Assembly (NCBI GenBank): GCA_900753285.1
Contig: CAADYN010000028.1
Coordinates: forward strand, 1-7,392
DNA: 7,392 bases
Direction of reading: 5' to 3'
Source of the DNA: Clostridia bacterium
Lineage (GTDB): Bacteria; Bacillota; Clostridia; Oscillospirales; CAG-272
Shown: positions 1-4,889 of the stretch, one piece after another
How the letters are laid out: every line of letters begins with the position of its first letter
How positions within the stretch are numbered: the stretch's first letter is position 1
Notes under the pieces: model-generated
The model's database searches: none
What the model was told of the DNA's origin: nothing
What the model saw: only the letters and a program-made list of their open reading frames with translations
Made by a program: the position numbers and the translations under genes

Positions 1-122
1 TGCTCGGTGTAAACCCGTTCGACCAGCCCGGCGTTGAAGCATACAAGAAGAATATGTACGCTCTCCTCGGCAAACCCGGATATGAGGATCACAAAGCAGA
101 ACTTGAAGCAAGAATGAAATAA
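1..122 (+). CDS. pgi: glucose-6-phosphate isomerase, C-terminal fragment
   Basis: Only the last 39 codons are in the window (frame from base 3, stop TAA at 120-122); the gene starts upstream. The residues read LGVNPFDQPGVEAYKKNMYA, then a LLGKPGYE-type end, which I recognise as the typical C-terminus of Firmicute glucose-6-phosphate isomerase. That cytoplasmic enzyme interconverts glucose-6-phosphate and fructose-6-phosphate in glycolysis and gluconeogenesis. The NPFDQPGVEAYK stretch is strongly conserved in the family; the catalytic residues lie outside the window. The next gene starts 20 bp downstream with no terminator between them, so the two are probably cotranscribed. The call rests on a short stretch but a characteristic one. 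Confidence 0.88.
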   Translation, partial: LGVNPFDQPGVEAYKKNMYALLGKPGYEDHKAELEARMK

Positions 123-132
123 TTTATAAAAC

Positions 133-137
133 GGAGG
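133..137 (+). promoter_or_regulatory. ribosome binding site of the P-loop protein
   Basis: GGAGG lies 5 nt before the ATG at 143, inside the 20-bp gap after pgi. It fixes the start codon of the small P-loop gene. Confidence 0.85.
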
Positions 138-142
138 ATATT

Positions 143-553
143 ATGATCAAGTTAATCATCGGCAAAAAAGGCTCAGGCAAAACCAAGGCTCTCATTGAAA
201 TGGTAAACAGTGCGCTTGCTGTAACCAAAGGTTCCGTAGTCTGCATCGAAAAGGGCGACAAGCTCAAGTTCGACATCAATTATCATTGCAGACTTATCGA
301 CACTGACGACTATCTTATCACAGACGGTCAGTCACTGTTCGGTTTCATCTCCGGAATCCTTGCAAGCAATCATGACGTGACCGATATATTTGTTGACTCC
401 GCTCTTAAGATTTGTCAGAACAACGCAGACAGCTTTGACACATTCCTCAAGGAAGTTGACGCTGTCGTAAACAAATACGGTGTAAACTGCGTTATCACAT
501 CTTCTTTAGCTCTTGAAGAAGCTTCCGATACTGTTAAGAAGTACGTTGACTAA
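143..553 (+). CDS. small P-loop NTPase-like protein, function unknown
   Basis: This is a 136-residue protein. It opens with a beta strand (MIKLIIG) running directly into a Walker A motif, GKKGSGKT at residues 7-14. A Walker B-like strand TDIFVD ends in Asp at about residue 85, and a later strand VNCVITSS resembles the sensor strand of P-loop folds. There is no signal peptide or membrane segment, so it should be cytoplasmic. At this length it contains little more than the nucleotide-binding core. I do not recognise a named family; short ATP-binding proteins of this kind occur in Clostridia and are annotated only generically. It follows pgi by 20 bp and is probably cotranscribed with it, ending at the terminator at 573-627. 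ATP or GTP binding is likely from the motif; the cellular role is unknown. The start is supported by GGAGG 5 nt upstream. Confidence 0.85.
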   Translation: MIKLIIGKKGSGKTKALIEMVNSALAVTKGSVVCIEKGDKLKFDINYHCRLIDTDDYLITDGQSLFGFISGILASNHDVTDIFVDSALKICQNNADSFDTFLKEVDAVVNKYGVNCVITSSLALEEASDTVKKYVD

Positions 554-572
554 GTTAACAATCAAATAACCG

Positions 573-627
573 AAAAAGCCGAGTGTACCAAGCGGATTAT
601 TTCGCACGGATACGCATTCGGCTTTTT
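573..627 (+). terminator. intrinsic terminator after pgi and P-loop gene
   Basis: A 14-bp stem pairs 573-586 with 614-627 (AAAAAGCCGAGTGT with GCATTCGGCTTTTT, two G-U pairs). The 27-nt loop may hold a small inner GCG/CGC hairpin. The right arm ends in five T residues, as expected for Rho-independent termination. The hairpin begins 20 bp after the P-loop stop codon. Confidence 0.8.
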
Positions 628-655
628 GTCATTTTATCTATGCGCGGCATACAAT
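626..655 (+). promoter_or_regulatory. promoter of the cysteine-rich gene (sigma-A or sigma-E type)
   Basis: As a housekeeping promoter it reads TTGTCA (626-631), an 18-bp spacer, and TACAAT (650-655). The same -10 is preceded by CA, giving CATACAAT (648-655). That equals the Bacillus sigma-E -10 consensus as I recall it, with a partial -35 match TCATTTT at 629-635 and a rather short 12-bp spacer. Both readings put the transcript start near 662. The -35 overlaps the T-run of the preceding terminator. Confidence 0.55.
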
Positions 656-661
656 GCTTAT

Positions 662-677
662 GAAGAGGAAACTCTTC
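662..677 (+). promoter_or_regulatory. 5'-end hairpin with GAAA tetraloop
   Basis: GAAGAG (662-667) pairs perfectly with CTCTTC (672-677) around a GAAA loop, a GNRA tetraloop. It lies about 7 nt after the predicted -10, so it would form the very 5' end of the mRNA for the gene at 716. It lacks a T-run, so it is not a terminator. A role in mRNA stability is inferred only. Confidence 0.4.
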
Positions 678-715
678 CGGTCATCAAATAAAAAACGAAA
701 GGCATGGATAATTAA

Positions 716-1567
716 ATGGCTGAATTCAGAAACACGGGAGGGCAGTGTTCAAGAGACCGCGACATGGTCTGCATTGACACATACAGAGTCCTTGATTCCT
801 GCCGTGATAAAGACTGCTTCGAGGATGTACGGGTCTATATAACCTGCGCCGGACAGGACATAATTGACCGAACCTGCGTTGTGCGCGCAAAAAACGCCAA
901 TGTGGTATGGTCATGCATAGATATCGACAACGTTCCCTTCAATCGCGGTTTTTATCAGCTCTTCATAAAGATTTTTGTAAAAATACAGTTTGAAGCCTGC
1001 CTCGGTCCCGGTAATTCTCAAGAGTTTGAAGGCGTGGCTATCGTTGAGAAGAAGGTAATTCTTTTCGGCGGAGAAGGAAACGTCAACGTGTTCAAAAGCG
1101 AAATACGAAGCGACGGATTCTGCTCATGCTCCAACTGCTCCAAGCCTGTAAGCTCGCTTCCGATAGCAGTGCTTGAGACAGTCGACCCCATCATATTGAA
1201 CACCAACATCGTTGAGCCGCACAAGCCTTGCAGATGCTGTCCCTGCACTATAGATGAAATTCCGGAATGCGTGTGCAAACGGCTGTCCAGCGACCTTGTA
1301 GACCCTCGTGACTCAAACATACTTCTTGTTTCCCTCGGATTCTTCTCGGTTGTAAGAATCGAAAGACCGGCTCAGTATCTCGTGAGTGCCGTTGAATACT
1401 CCGTTCCCGAAAAAGAATGCGCCGCTCCGCCTGTAGAAGACCCTTGCAGCCTGTTCAGACAAATGTCGTTCCCTACCGCGGAATTTTCAAGCTCCGGCTT
1501 TGCTCCGACAGATATGCCTGACAGAAGCGACAAAAAGTGCGGCTGCCAAAACAGAACAACCGAATAA
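716..1567 (+). CDS. cysteine-rich protein of unknown function
   Basis: This is a 283-residue protein with 21 cysteines (7.4%). The N-terminal part has spaced single Cys (MVCIDTYRVLDSC and onward). Next comes a beta-rich section with FIKIFVKIQFEAC and EGVAIVEKKVILFGGEGNVNVF, then two dense clusters: CSCSNC at about 136-141 and PCRCCPC followed by ECVC. A Cys-containing tail ends near KKCGCQ. There is no signal peptide or membrane segment. I believe similar cysteine-rich proteins of unknown function occur in Clostridia, but I recognise no named family. The CxCxxC and CxCCxC clusters could bind metal or form disulfide or other crosslinks, as in spore coat proteins; this is unproven. The start at 716 has only a weak, distant GAAAGG (697-702). 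ATG 704 is followed at once by a stop, and ATG 764 is too far from the GGGAGGG at 736-742. The gene stands alone between two terminators. Confidence 0.8.
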   Translation: MAEFRNTGGQCSRDRDMVCIDTYRVLDSCRDKDCFEDVRVYITCAGQDIIDRTCVVRAKNANVVWSCIDIDNVPFNRGFYQLFIKIFVKIQFEACLGPGNSQEFEGVAIVEKKVILFGGEGNVNVFKSEIRSDGFCSCSNCSKPVSSLPIAVLETVDPIILNTNIVEPHKPCRCCPCTIDEIPECVCKRLSSDLVDPRDSNILLVSLGFFSVVRIERPAQYLVSAVEYSVPEKECAAPPVEDPCSLFRQMSFPTAEFSSSGFAPTDMPDRSDKKCGCQNRTTE

Positions 1568-1569
1568 AA

Positions 1570-1610
1570 AAAGTCAGGTGAGCCGCCGAAATGGTAGTTC
1601 ACCTGATTTT
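1570..1610. terminator. bidirectional terminator between convergent genes
   Basis: A 12-bp stem pairs 1570-1581 with 1599-1610 (core CAGGTGA / TCACCTG, one G-U pair). On the plus strand TTTTATTAT follows; on the minus strand the A-run at 1566-1572 becomes seven U. One hairpin therefore serves both the cysteine-rich gene (stop 1565-1567) and the ABC operon (stop 1612-1614). Confidence 0.85.
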
Positions 1611-1611
1611 A

Positions 1612-2187
1612 TTATACGATTTTTCCTTTGTCAAGCCTGATTATATGTTTAGCTATCTTCTGCGGCTCCGCTGTCTCGTGGCTTACGATTATTGCAGCTG
1701 AGGTCGTCGGAATGCTGTTTTTTATCACAGTGCAGGCTGTCTTCTGCGATTCCGGGTCAAGTCCGGCGAGAGGCTCGTCAAAGAGATACAGCTGAGCTTC
1801 ACGCGCAAGAGTCCGTGCAAGAGACACTCTCCGCTGCATTCCCCCCGACAGCTCATGCGGATATTTTTTTTCGTTCCCGCCAAGTCCAAGTGAATCAAGC
1901 AGAGCTGAAGCCGTCTCGCGTGAGCAGTTTGCAGCCTCGGTTATGTTTTCGGTGATATTCAGCCAAGGAAACAGCCGGTTTTCCTGAAACATAAACGATA
2001 CGGTCAGCTTAGTGAAATCTCCGCTGTCCGCTGTCTCAAGTCCGCCGAGAATACGAAGAAGCGTGGTTTTTCCGCAGCCCGAAGCGCCTGTCAGAAGATA
2101 TATGCCGTCCGTCAGTTCAAAATCCACTCCGCACAGCACGTCTTTGGCATCAAATGATTTTTTCAGGTTTCTAACTTTAAGCGTCAT
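1612..2187 (-). CDS. ABC transporter ATP-binding protein (SsuB/TauB/NrtD-like)
   Basis: This 191-residue cytoplasmic ATPase drives the importer encoded just upstream. All core motifs are present: an aromatic A-loop residue near Phe12, Walker A GASGCGKT (34-41), Q-loop FQENRLFPW with Gln68, signature LSGGM (113-117), Walker B LYLFDE (133-138), D-loop GLD and switch His170 in VSHE. FQENRLFPW is typical of the nitrate/sulfonate/taurine importer ATPases. Those are usually about 240-260 residues, so this copy lacks most of the C-terminal extension and has short loops; the reading frame is intact. The ATG overlaps the permease stop by 4 bp (ATGA at 2184-2187). A strong GGAGGGG (2195-2201) lies 7 nt upstream, which fixes the start and indicates translational coupling. 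The substrate cannot be told from the ATPase. Confidence 0.95.
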   Translation of the reverse strand: MTLKVRNLKKSFDAKDVLCGVDFELTDGIYLLTGASGCGKTTLLRILGGLETADSGDFTKLTVSFMFQENRLFPWLNITENITEAANCSRETASALLDSLGLGGNEKKYPHELSGGMQRRVSLARTLAREAQLYLFDEPLAGLDPESQKTACTVIKNSIPTTSAAIIVSHETAEPQKIAKHIIRLDKGKIV

Positions 2188-2960
2188 TTCTCGTCCCCTC
2201 CGACATCCGTCACGGTAAATCTCTTGACTATCCTTTTCAGCGAGTGCGATATTACCGCTTCAAGAATGATACTGATGATAATCACCGTAAGCGTCCATGC
2301 CATAAGGTCGACCGACTCAAGATACAGCTTCGACTGATAGACCTTTCCGCCGATCGAGTTTTTGAGCGAACACAGAACCTCCGCGGCGATTCCTGCCTTC
2401 CACGCAAGTCCGAGAGCTGTTTTAGCCCCTGAAACAAAGGAGGGAAGCGCAGAGGGAATAAGCAAAAGTCTCAGCTTTTTGAAGTAGCCGAAGCCGTAGA
2501 CACACGCGACCTCCGCAAGATTTTTGTCAGTGGAACGAAATCCACTCAGCGTACTCGAATAGACGACAGGGAGCACCATGAGAACTGACGTAAACACCGG
2601 CACACGCTCTTTTCCCATCCAGACAAGCGCGAGTATTATGAAAGACGCGACAGGTGTGGACTTTACGACGGTCAGCATAGGGGACACGAGAATCTCAACC
2701 GTTTTTGAAGCAAATGAGAAATACGCAAGCAGGCACCCCGCAAGAGTTCCTATGATGAACCCCAAGCTGATTCTGGCAAGGGAGAAAAACACGCTTCCGT
2801 AGTACTCTCCCGTTCCCATAAGCTCAAAAAGTCTGGCAAATACTCTCACCGGGGATGGCAGAAGTATCTCTTTACCGACAGCATATGAGAGAGCTGCCCA
2901 AACTACGAGCCAAAACGCCGCGGAAAGTATAACCTCGGCAATTCTTCGGATTTTTTGCAT
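2184..2960 (-). CDS. ABC transporter permease (SsuC/TauC-like)
   Basis: This 258-residue integral membrane protein forms the channel of the importer. A hydrophobic segment at about 10-28 is followed by the periplasm-facing ILLPSPVRVF stretch, typical of the SsuC/TauC/NrtB group. More membrane segments lie at about 64-84, 89-113, 121-138 and 220-240. The EAA loop that docks on the ATPase is at about 150-173 (EVACVYGFGYFKKL...IPSALP). Family members are about 250-270 residues, so it is full length. I start at ATG 2960; an adjacent TTG at 2963 would add one residue. There is no strong Shine-Dalgarno site, and the preceding gene stops at 2967, so translation is probably coupled to the binding protein. 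The last 4 bp overlap the ATPase gene. The substrate is undetermined. Confidence 0.93.
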   Translation of the reverse strand: MQKIRRIAEVILSAAFWLVVWAALSYAVGKEILLPSPVRVFARLFELMGTGEYYGSVFFSLARISLGFIIGTLAGCLLAYFSFASKTVEILVSPMLTVVKSTPVASFIILALVWMGKERVPVFTSVLMVLPVVYSSTLSGFRSTDKNLAEVACVYGFGYFKKLRLLLIPSALPSFVSGAKTALGLAWKAGIAAEVLCSLKNSIGGKVYQSKLYLESVDLMAWTLTVIIISIILEAVISHSLKRIVKRFTVTDVGGDEK

Positions 2961-2966
2961 CAAGAA

Positions 2967-3959
2967 TTACTTTTTGATGTAGTAGATATCGTCCGCAGGA
3001 ACAGCGCCGCCGACAGACTTAGGATCAAATCCGAACAGAACATTGTAGAATCCGGAAAGACCTGTCTTCATTTCGTCGCCGGTAATGCATACCATATGAG
3101 CGTCGGGAATAGCCTTCTTTGCGATAGCAGCCTTCGGAACTATGCCGTAAGATTCTATCATAGCGGACGCGTCGTCAATATTTTCGTTGACATACTTAAC
3201 CGATGCGGCATATTCTTCGAGGAAAGCGTCAACAGCTTCGGGAGATTCTTCGATAAAATCGGGATTTACGATAACGCAGCCCATGTAAAGCGCGCTGGAG
3301 TCACCGTTCTTTTCAGCAGCCTTTTCCCATTCGGCAGTGAGATCTATAGCGGTTCTTGCTTCAGACTGTGCGAGAACTGTTGTGGCGTTCGGAACGGGAA
3401 GCATACCGAGGGAAACGTCGCCAGAAATCATCTGTGCCGCAAGCTCGGAGTGTTCAGCGAGGTATGTTACGTTGCAGTCAATGCCGTTTGTTTCAAGGAC
3501 ATATCTGAGAATATATTCCGGTGTGGAGCCTTGACCTGTAGCGTAAAGCTCCTTGCCGTTTAAATCTTCGAGTGAGTTTACAGTGTCTCCGTTTTCGAGA
3601 ACGTAAAGAACGCCGAGAGTGTTTACAGCCGCAACTCTGATTTTTCCTTCGGTTTTATTATAAAGAACTGACGCGAGGTTTGTGGGGAGCGCCGCGATAT
3701 CGTAGTTGCCCTTGATTATCTCAGCGGTAACTTCATCGGGAGCGGAAGCTATTGTGAAATCATACTTGTTGGTCGTTGTTCCGGCGTCGCTGTCTGACAT
3801 GAGCTTAGCCATACCCATTCCTGTAGGTCCTTTGAGCGCGTAGACCTTGATGTCTCTCTCAAGCTTAGCGTTGTCGCTTCCTCCTGAGCATGAAACAAGT
3901 GCAGTACAGGAAAGGATTACCGCTATTGCCATGGAAATGATTTTTTTGAGTGTTTTCAT
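2967..3959 (-). CDS. ABC transporter substrate-binding lipoprotein (NMT1/SsuA-like)
   Basis: This 330-residue extracytoplasmic lipoprotein captures the ligand for the importer. The N-terminus is a basic start (MKTLKK), a hydrophobic stretch, and lipobox LVSC with the lipidated Cys at residue 24, then a flexible SGGSDNAK linker. The mature part begins with strand DIKVYALKGPTGMGMAKLM and contains KGNYDIAALPTNLASVLY and VAAVNTLGVLYVLENG. These are features of type II periplasmic-binding folds of the NMT1/SsuA/TauA group. The ligand is unknown: family relatives bind sulfonates, nitrate, thiamine precursors, riboflavin and others, and no TPP or FMN riboswitch is visible here. AAGGAGA (3969-3975) lies 9 nt before the ATG. 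The gene is 36 bp downstream of the Crp/Fnr gene with no terminator, so it is probably transcribed with it. Confidence 0.93.
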   Translation of the reverse strand: MKTLKKIISMAIAVILSCTALVSCSGGSDNAKLERDIKVYALKGPTGMGMAKLMSDSDAGTTTNKYDFTIASAPDEVTAEIIKGNYDIAALPTNLASVLYNKTEGKIRVAAVNTLGVLYVLENGDTVNSLEDLNGKELYATGQGSTPEYILRYVLETNGIDCNVTYLAEHSELAAQMISGDVSLGMLPVPNATTVLAQSEARTAIDLTAEWEKAAEKNGDSSALYMGCVIVNPDFIEESPEAVDAFLEEYAASVKYVNENIDDASAMIESYGIVPKAAIAKKAIPDAHMVCITGDEMKTGLSGFYNVLFGFDPKSVGGAVPADDIYYIKK

Positions 3960-3995
3960 ATTGTTTTGTCTCCTTTTAGGATAATTTTTAACTGT

Positions 3996-4661
3996 TTAAA
4001 CGCCTGTGAGCTTTTGTCTGTCGATTATTGTAAAGGCTTTTCCGTCGTATTTTACCGCTCCGACCGAAACGAGATTTTCTACAGCACGGTAGAGCGACGC
4101 ACGGCTTATTCCAAGCTGAGACGCAAGAGAAGTCATCGAACCTACAGTGACAGTGTCCTCCGACGAGCCTAAAGAATACAGATATACCGCGAGCTTATCC
4201 TCAGCTGAGCCAGCAGTGAACACCGCTATCTCTCGATTCAGGAACGATATTTTAGACGAAAGAAATCTCAAATAATTGAGCGATATGACGGTGTTTTCTC
4301 CGATAAGCCTTGTGACAAGAGAGAGCGGGATTAAAATAAGCTCACAATCGCAGTCGGCTATGCACTCGGTGGGATAAGCGAAAGAGCCGAAGAGGGAAGC
4401 CGCACCGAAAGCCTCGCCTACACCCGCGTATTTGAGAAGGACTTCCTTTGATTTAAATCCGGTGGTGAGCCTGACTTTTCCCGCAGATACAAGACCAATA
4501 TATTTTTCGTCCGCATTGTCGTGAAGCATTATTTTTTCCCCGGAGGAATAATTCTTCACAGGACAGCACGATGAGATACTCTCTCCCGAGTCAAGGGTGA
4601 AAAAATCGAGACCGTCAAACAAAAACAGCGACGCGAGAAGAGCTTTGTTATTCGTATCCAT
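3996..4661 (-). CDS. Crp/Fnr-family transcriptional regulator
   Basis: This 221-residue cytoplasmic DNA-binding protein is normal length for the family. The N-terminal cyclic-nucleotide-binding-like beta roll covers about 10-115, with YIGLVSAGKVRL near 54-65 and GEAFGAASLFG near 82-92. The long dimer helix follows (about 120-150), then the C-terminal helix-turn-helix TSLASQLGISRASLYRAVENL at about 177-197. The Arg-Ser pair that binds cAMP in E. coli CRP is absent. Cysteines occur at 32, 33, 100, 104 and 106, not in the FNR N-terminal pattern. I chose ATG 4661 because GGAG (4670-4673) is 8 nt upstream; a longer frame to 4718 would begin inside the promoter. As first gene of the operon it probably controls the importer, and it may control itself through the palindrome at 4686-4701. 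The signal it senses is unknown. Confidence 0.92.
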   Translation of the reverse strand: MDTNNKALLASLFLFDGLDFFTLDSGESISSCCPVKNYSSGEKIMLHDNADEKYIGLVSAGKVRLTTGFKSKEVLLKYAGVGEAFGAASLFGSFAYPTECIADCDCELILIPLSLVTRLIGENTVISLNYLRFLSSKISFLNREIAVFTAGSAEDKLAVYLYSLGSSEDTVTVGSMTSLASQLGISRASLYRAVENLVSVGAVKYDGKAFTIIDRQKLTGV

Positions 4662-4668
4662 ATTATAC

Positions 4669-4673
4669 TCTCC
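4669..4673 (-). promoter_or_regulatory. ribosome binding site fixing the Crp/Fnr start
   Basis: GGAGA on the minus strand (the GGAG core lies at 4670-4673) is 7-8 nt before ATG 4661. It supports this start over an in-frame ATG at 4718, which has its codons inside the promoter and operator. Confidence 0.8.
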
Positions 4674-4685
4674 GCCTGCAAAATT

Positions 4686-4701
4686 TGTCTCATATGAGAC
4701 A
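4686..4701. promoter_or_regulatory. 16-bp perfect palindrome, probable Crp/Fnr operator
   Basis: TGTCTCATATGAGACA is identical to its reverse complement. It lies between the promoter and the RBS of the regulator gene and covers the expected start of transcription (about 4700). A dyad of this length fits a Crp/Fnr dimer, whose sites are typically 14-22 bp dyads such as TGTGA-N6-TCACA. At this position a bound protein would block transcription, so autorepression is the simplest reading. Confidence 0.7.
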
Positions 4702-4706
4702 GCTGA

Positions 4707-4735
4707 ATTATAGCACAAAACATCCGCACTGTCAA
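4707..4735 (-). promoter_or_regulatory. sigma-A promoter of the Crp/Fnr-ABC operon
   Basis: On the minus strand the -35 is TTGACA (4735-4730) and the -10 is TATAAT (4712-4707), with a 17-bp spacer; both hexamers match consensus exactly. It is predicted to start transcripts near 4700, about 40 nt before the regulator's ATG. Confidence 0.85.
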
Positions 4736-4805
4736 GACATCGTATAATTATAATGAAAGAAATAATAAATAGAATACAATCGTAAAAAATATAAAAAATT
4801 CAGTA

Positions 4806-4822
4806 GGTTTTATCATAAAACC
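4806..4822. promoter_or_regulatory. 17-bp palindrome upstream of the nucleotidyltransferase promoter
   Basis: GGTTTTATCATAAAACC is a perfect inverted repeat: 8-bp arms (4806-4813 and 4815-4822) around a single C. It ends 2 bp before the -35 at 4825, a position suited to an activator or a repressor. It differs from the palindrome at 4686-4701, so a different regulator is implied. No T-run follows directly, so it is not a normal terminator. Confidence 0.5.
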
Positions 4823-4824
4823 CC

Positions 4825-4853
4825 TTGAAAAAAATGGGGCGATGTTATAAAAT
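4825..4853 (+). promoter_or_regulatory. promoter of the nucleotidyltransferase-galE-galM genes
   Basis: TTGAAA (4825-4830), a 17-bp spacer and TAAAAT (4848-4853) form a plausible sigma-A promoter in very A+T-rich DNA; TATAAA at 4846 with a 15-bp spacer is an alternative -10. CCCC (4821-4824) and GGGG (4836-4839) flank the -35. Confidence 0.6.
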
Positions 4854-4880
4854 ATAGTTTGGTAAAAATATCACATTTTT

Positions 4881-4885
4881 GGAGG
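4881..4885 (+). promoter_or_regulatory. ribosome binding site of the nucleotidyltransferase
   Basis: GGAGG lies 4 nt before ATG 4890, a slightly short spacing, and fixes the start of the nucleotidyltransferase. Confidence 0.8.
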
Positions 4886-4889
4886 AAAT

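Noticed and set aside
654..842. Small reading frame of 62 codons ahead of the cysteine-rich gene
   Set aside because: It begins within the promoter -10 region, lacks an RBS, and overlaps the real gene in another frame.
2955..3563. Plus-strand reading frame of 202 codons opposite the substrate-binding lipoprotein
   Set aside because: It runs antisense to a clear lipoprotein gene and shows no domain or RBS.
3960..3995. Possible separate promoter or riboswitch ahead of the binding-protein gene
   Set aside because: The 36-bp gap holds only the RBS and is too short for a riboswitch; no -35/-10 pair is seen.
3994..4001. GTTTAAAC palindrome at the end of the Crp/Fnr gene
   Set aside because: Only 8 bp and overlapping the stop codon; it is too short to call an operator or terminator, and it does not resemble the 4686-4701 palindrome.
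4662..4718. N-terminal extension of the Crp/Fnr protein starting at ATG 4718
   Set aside because: It would start inside the promoter, upstream of the expected +1, and has no RBS; ATG 4661 has GGAG at 8 nt.
4719..4889. Other promoter-like elements: overlapping TATAAT copies (4743-4748, 4749-4754) and the 10-bp palindrome TATAATTATA
   Set aside because: No -35 lies at suitable spacing on the plus strand, and such motifs are expected by chance in DNA this rich in A+T.
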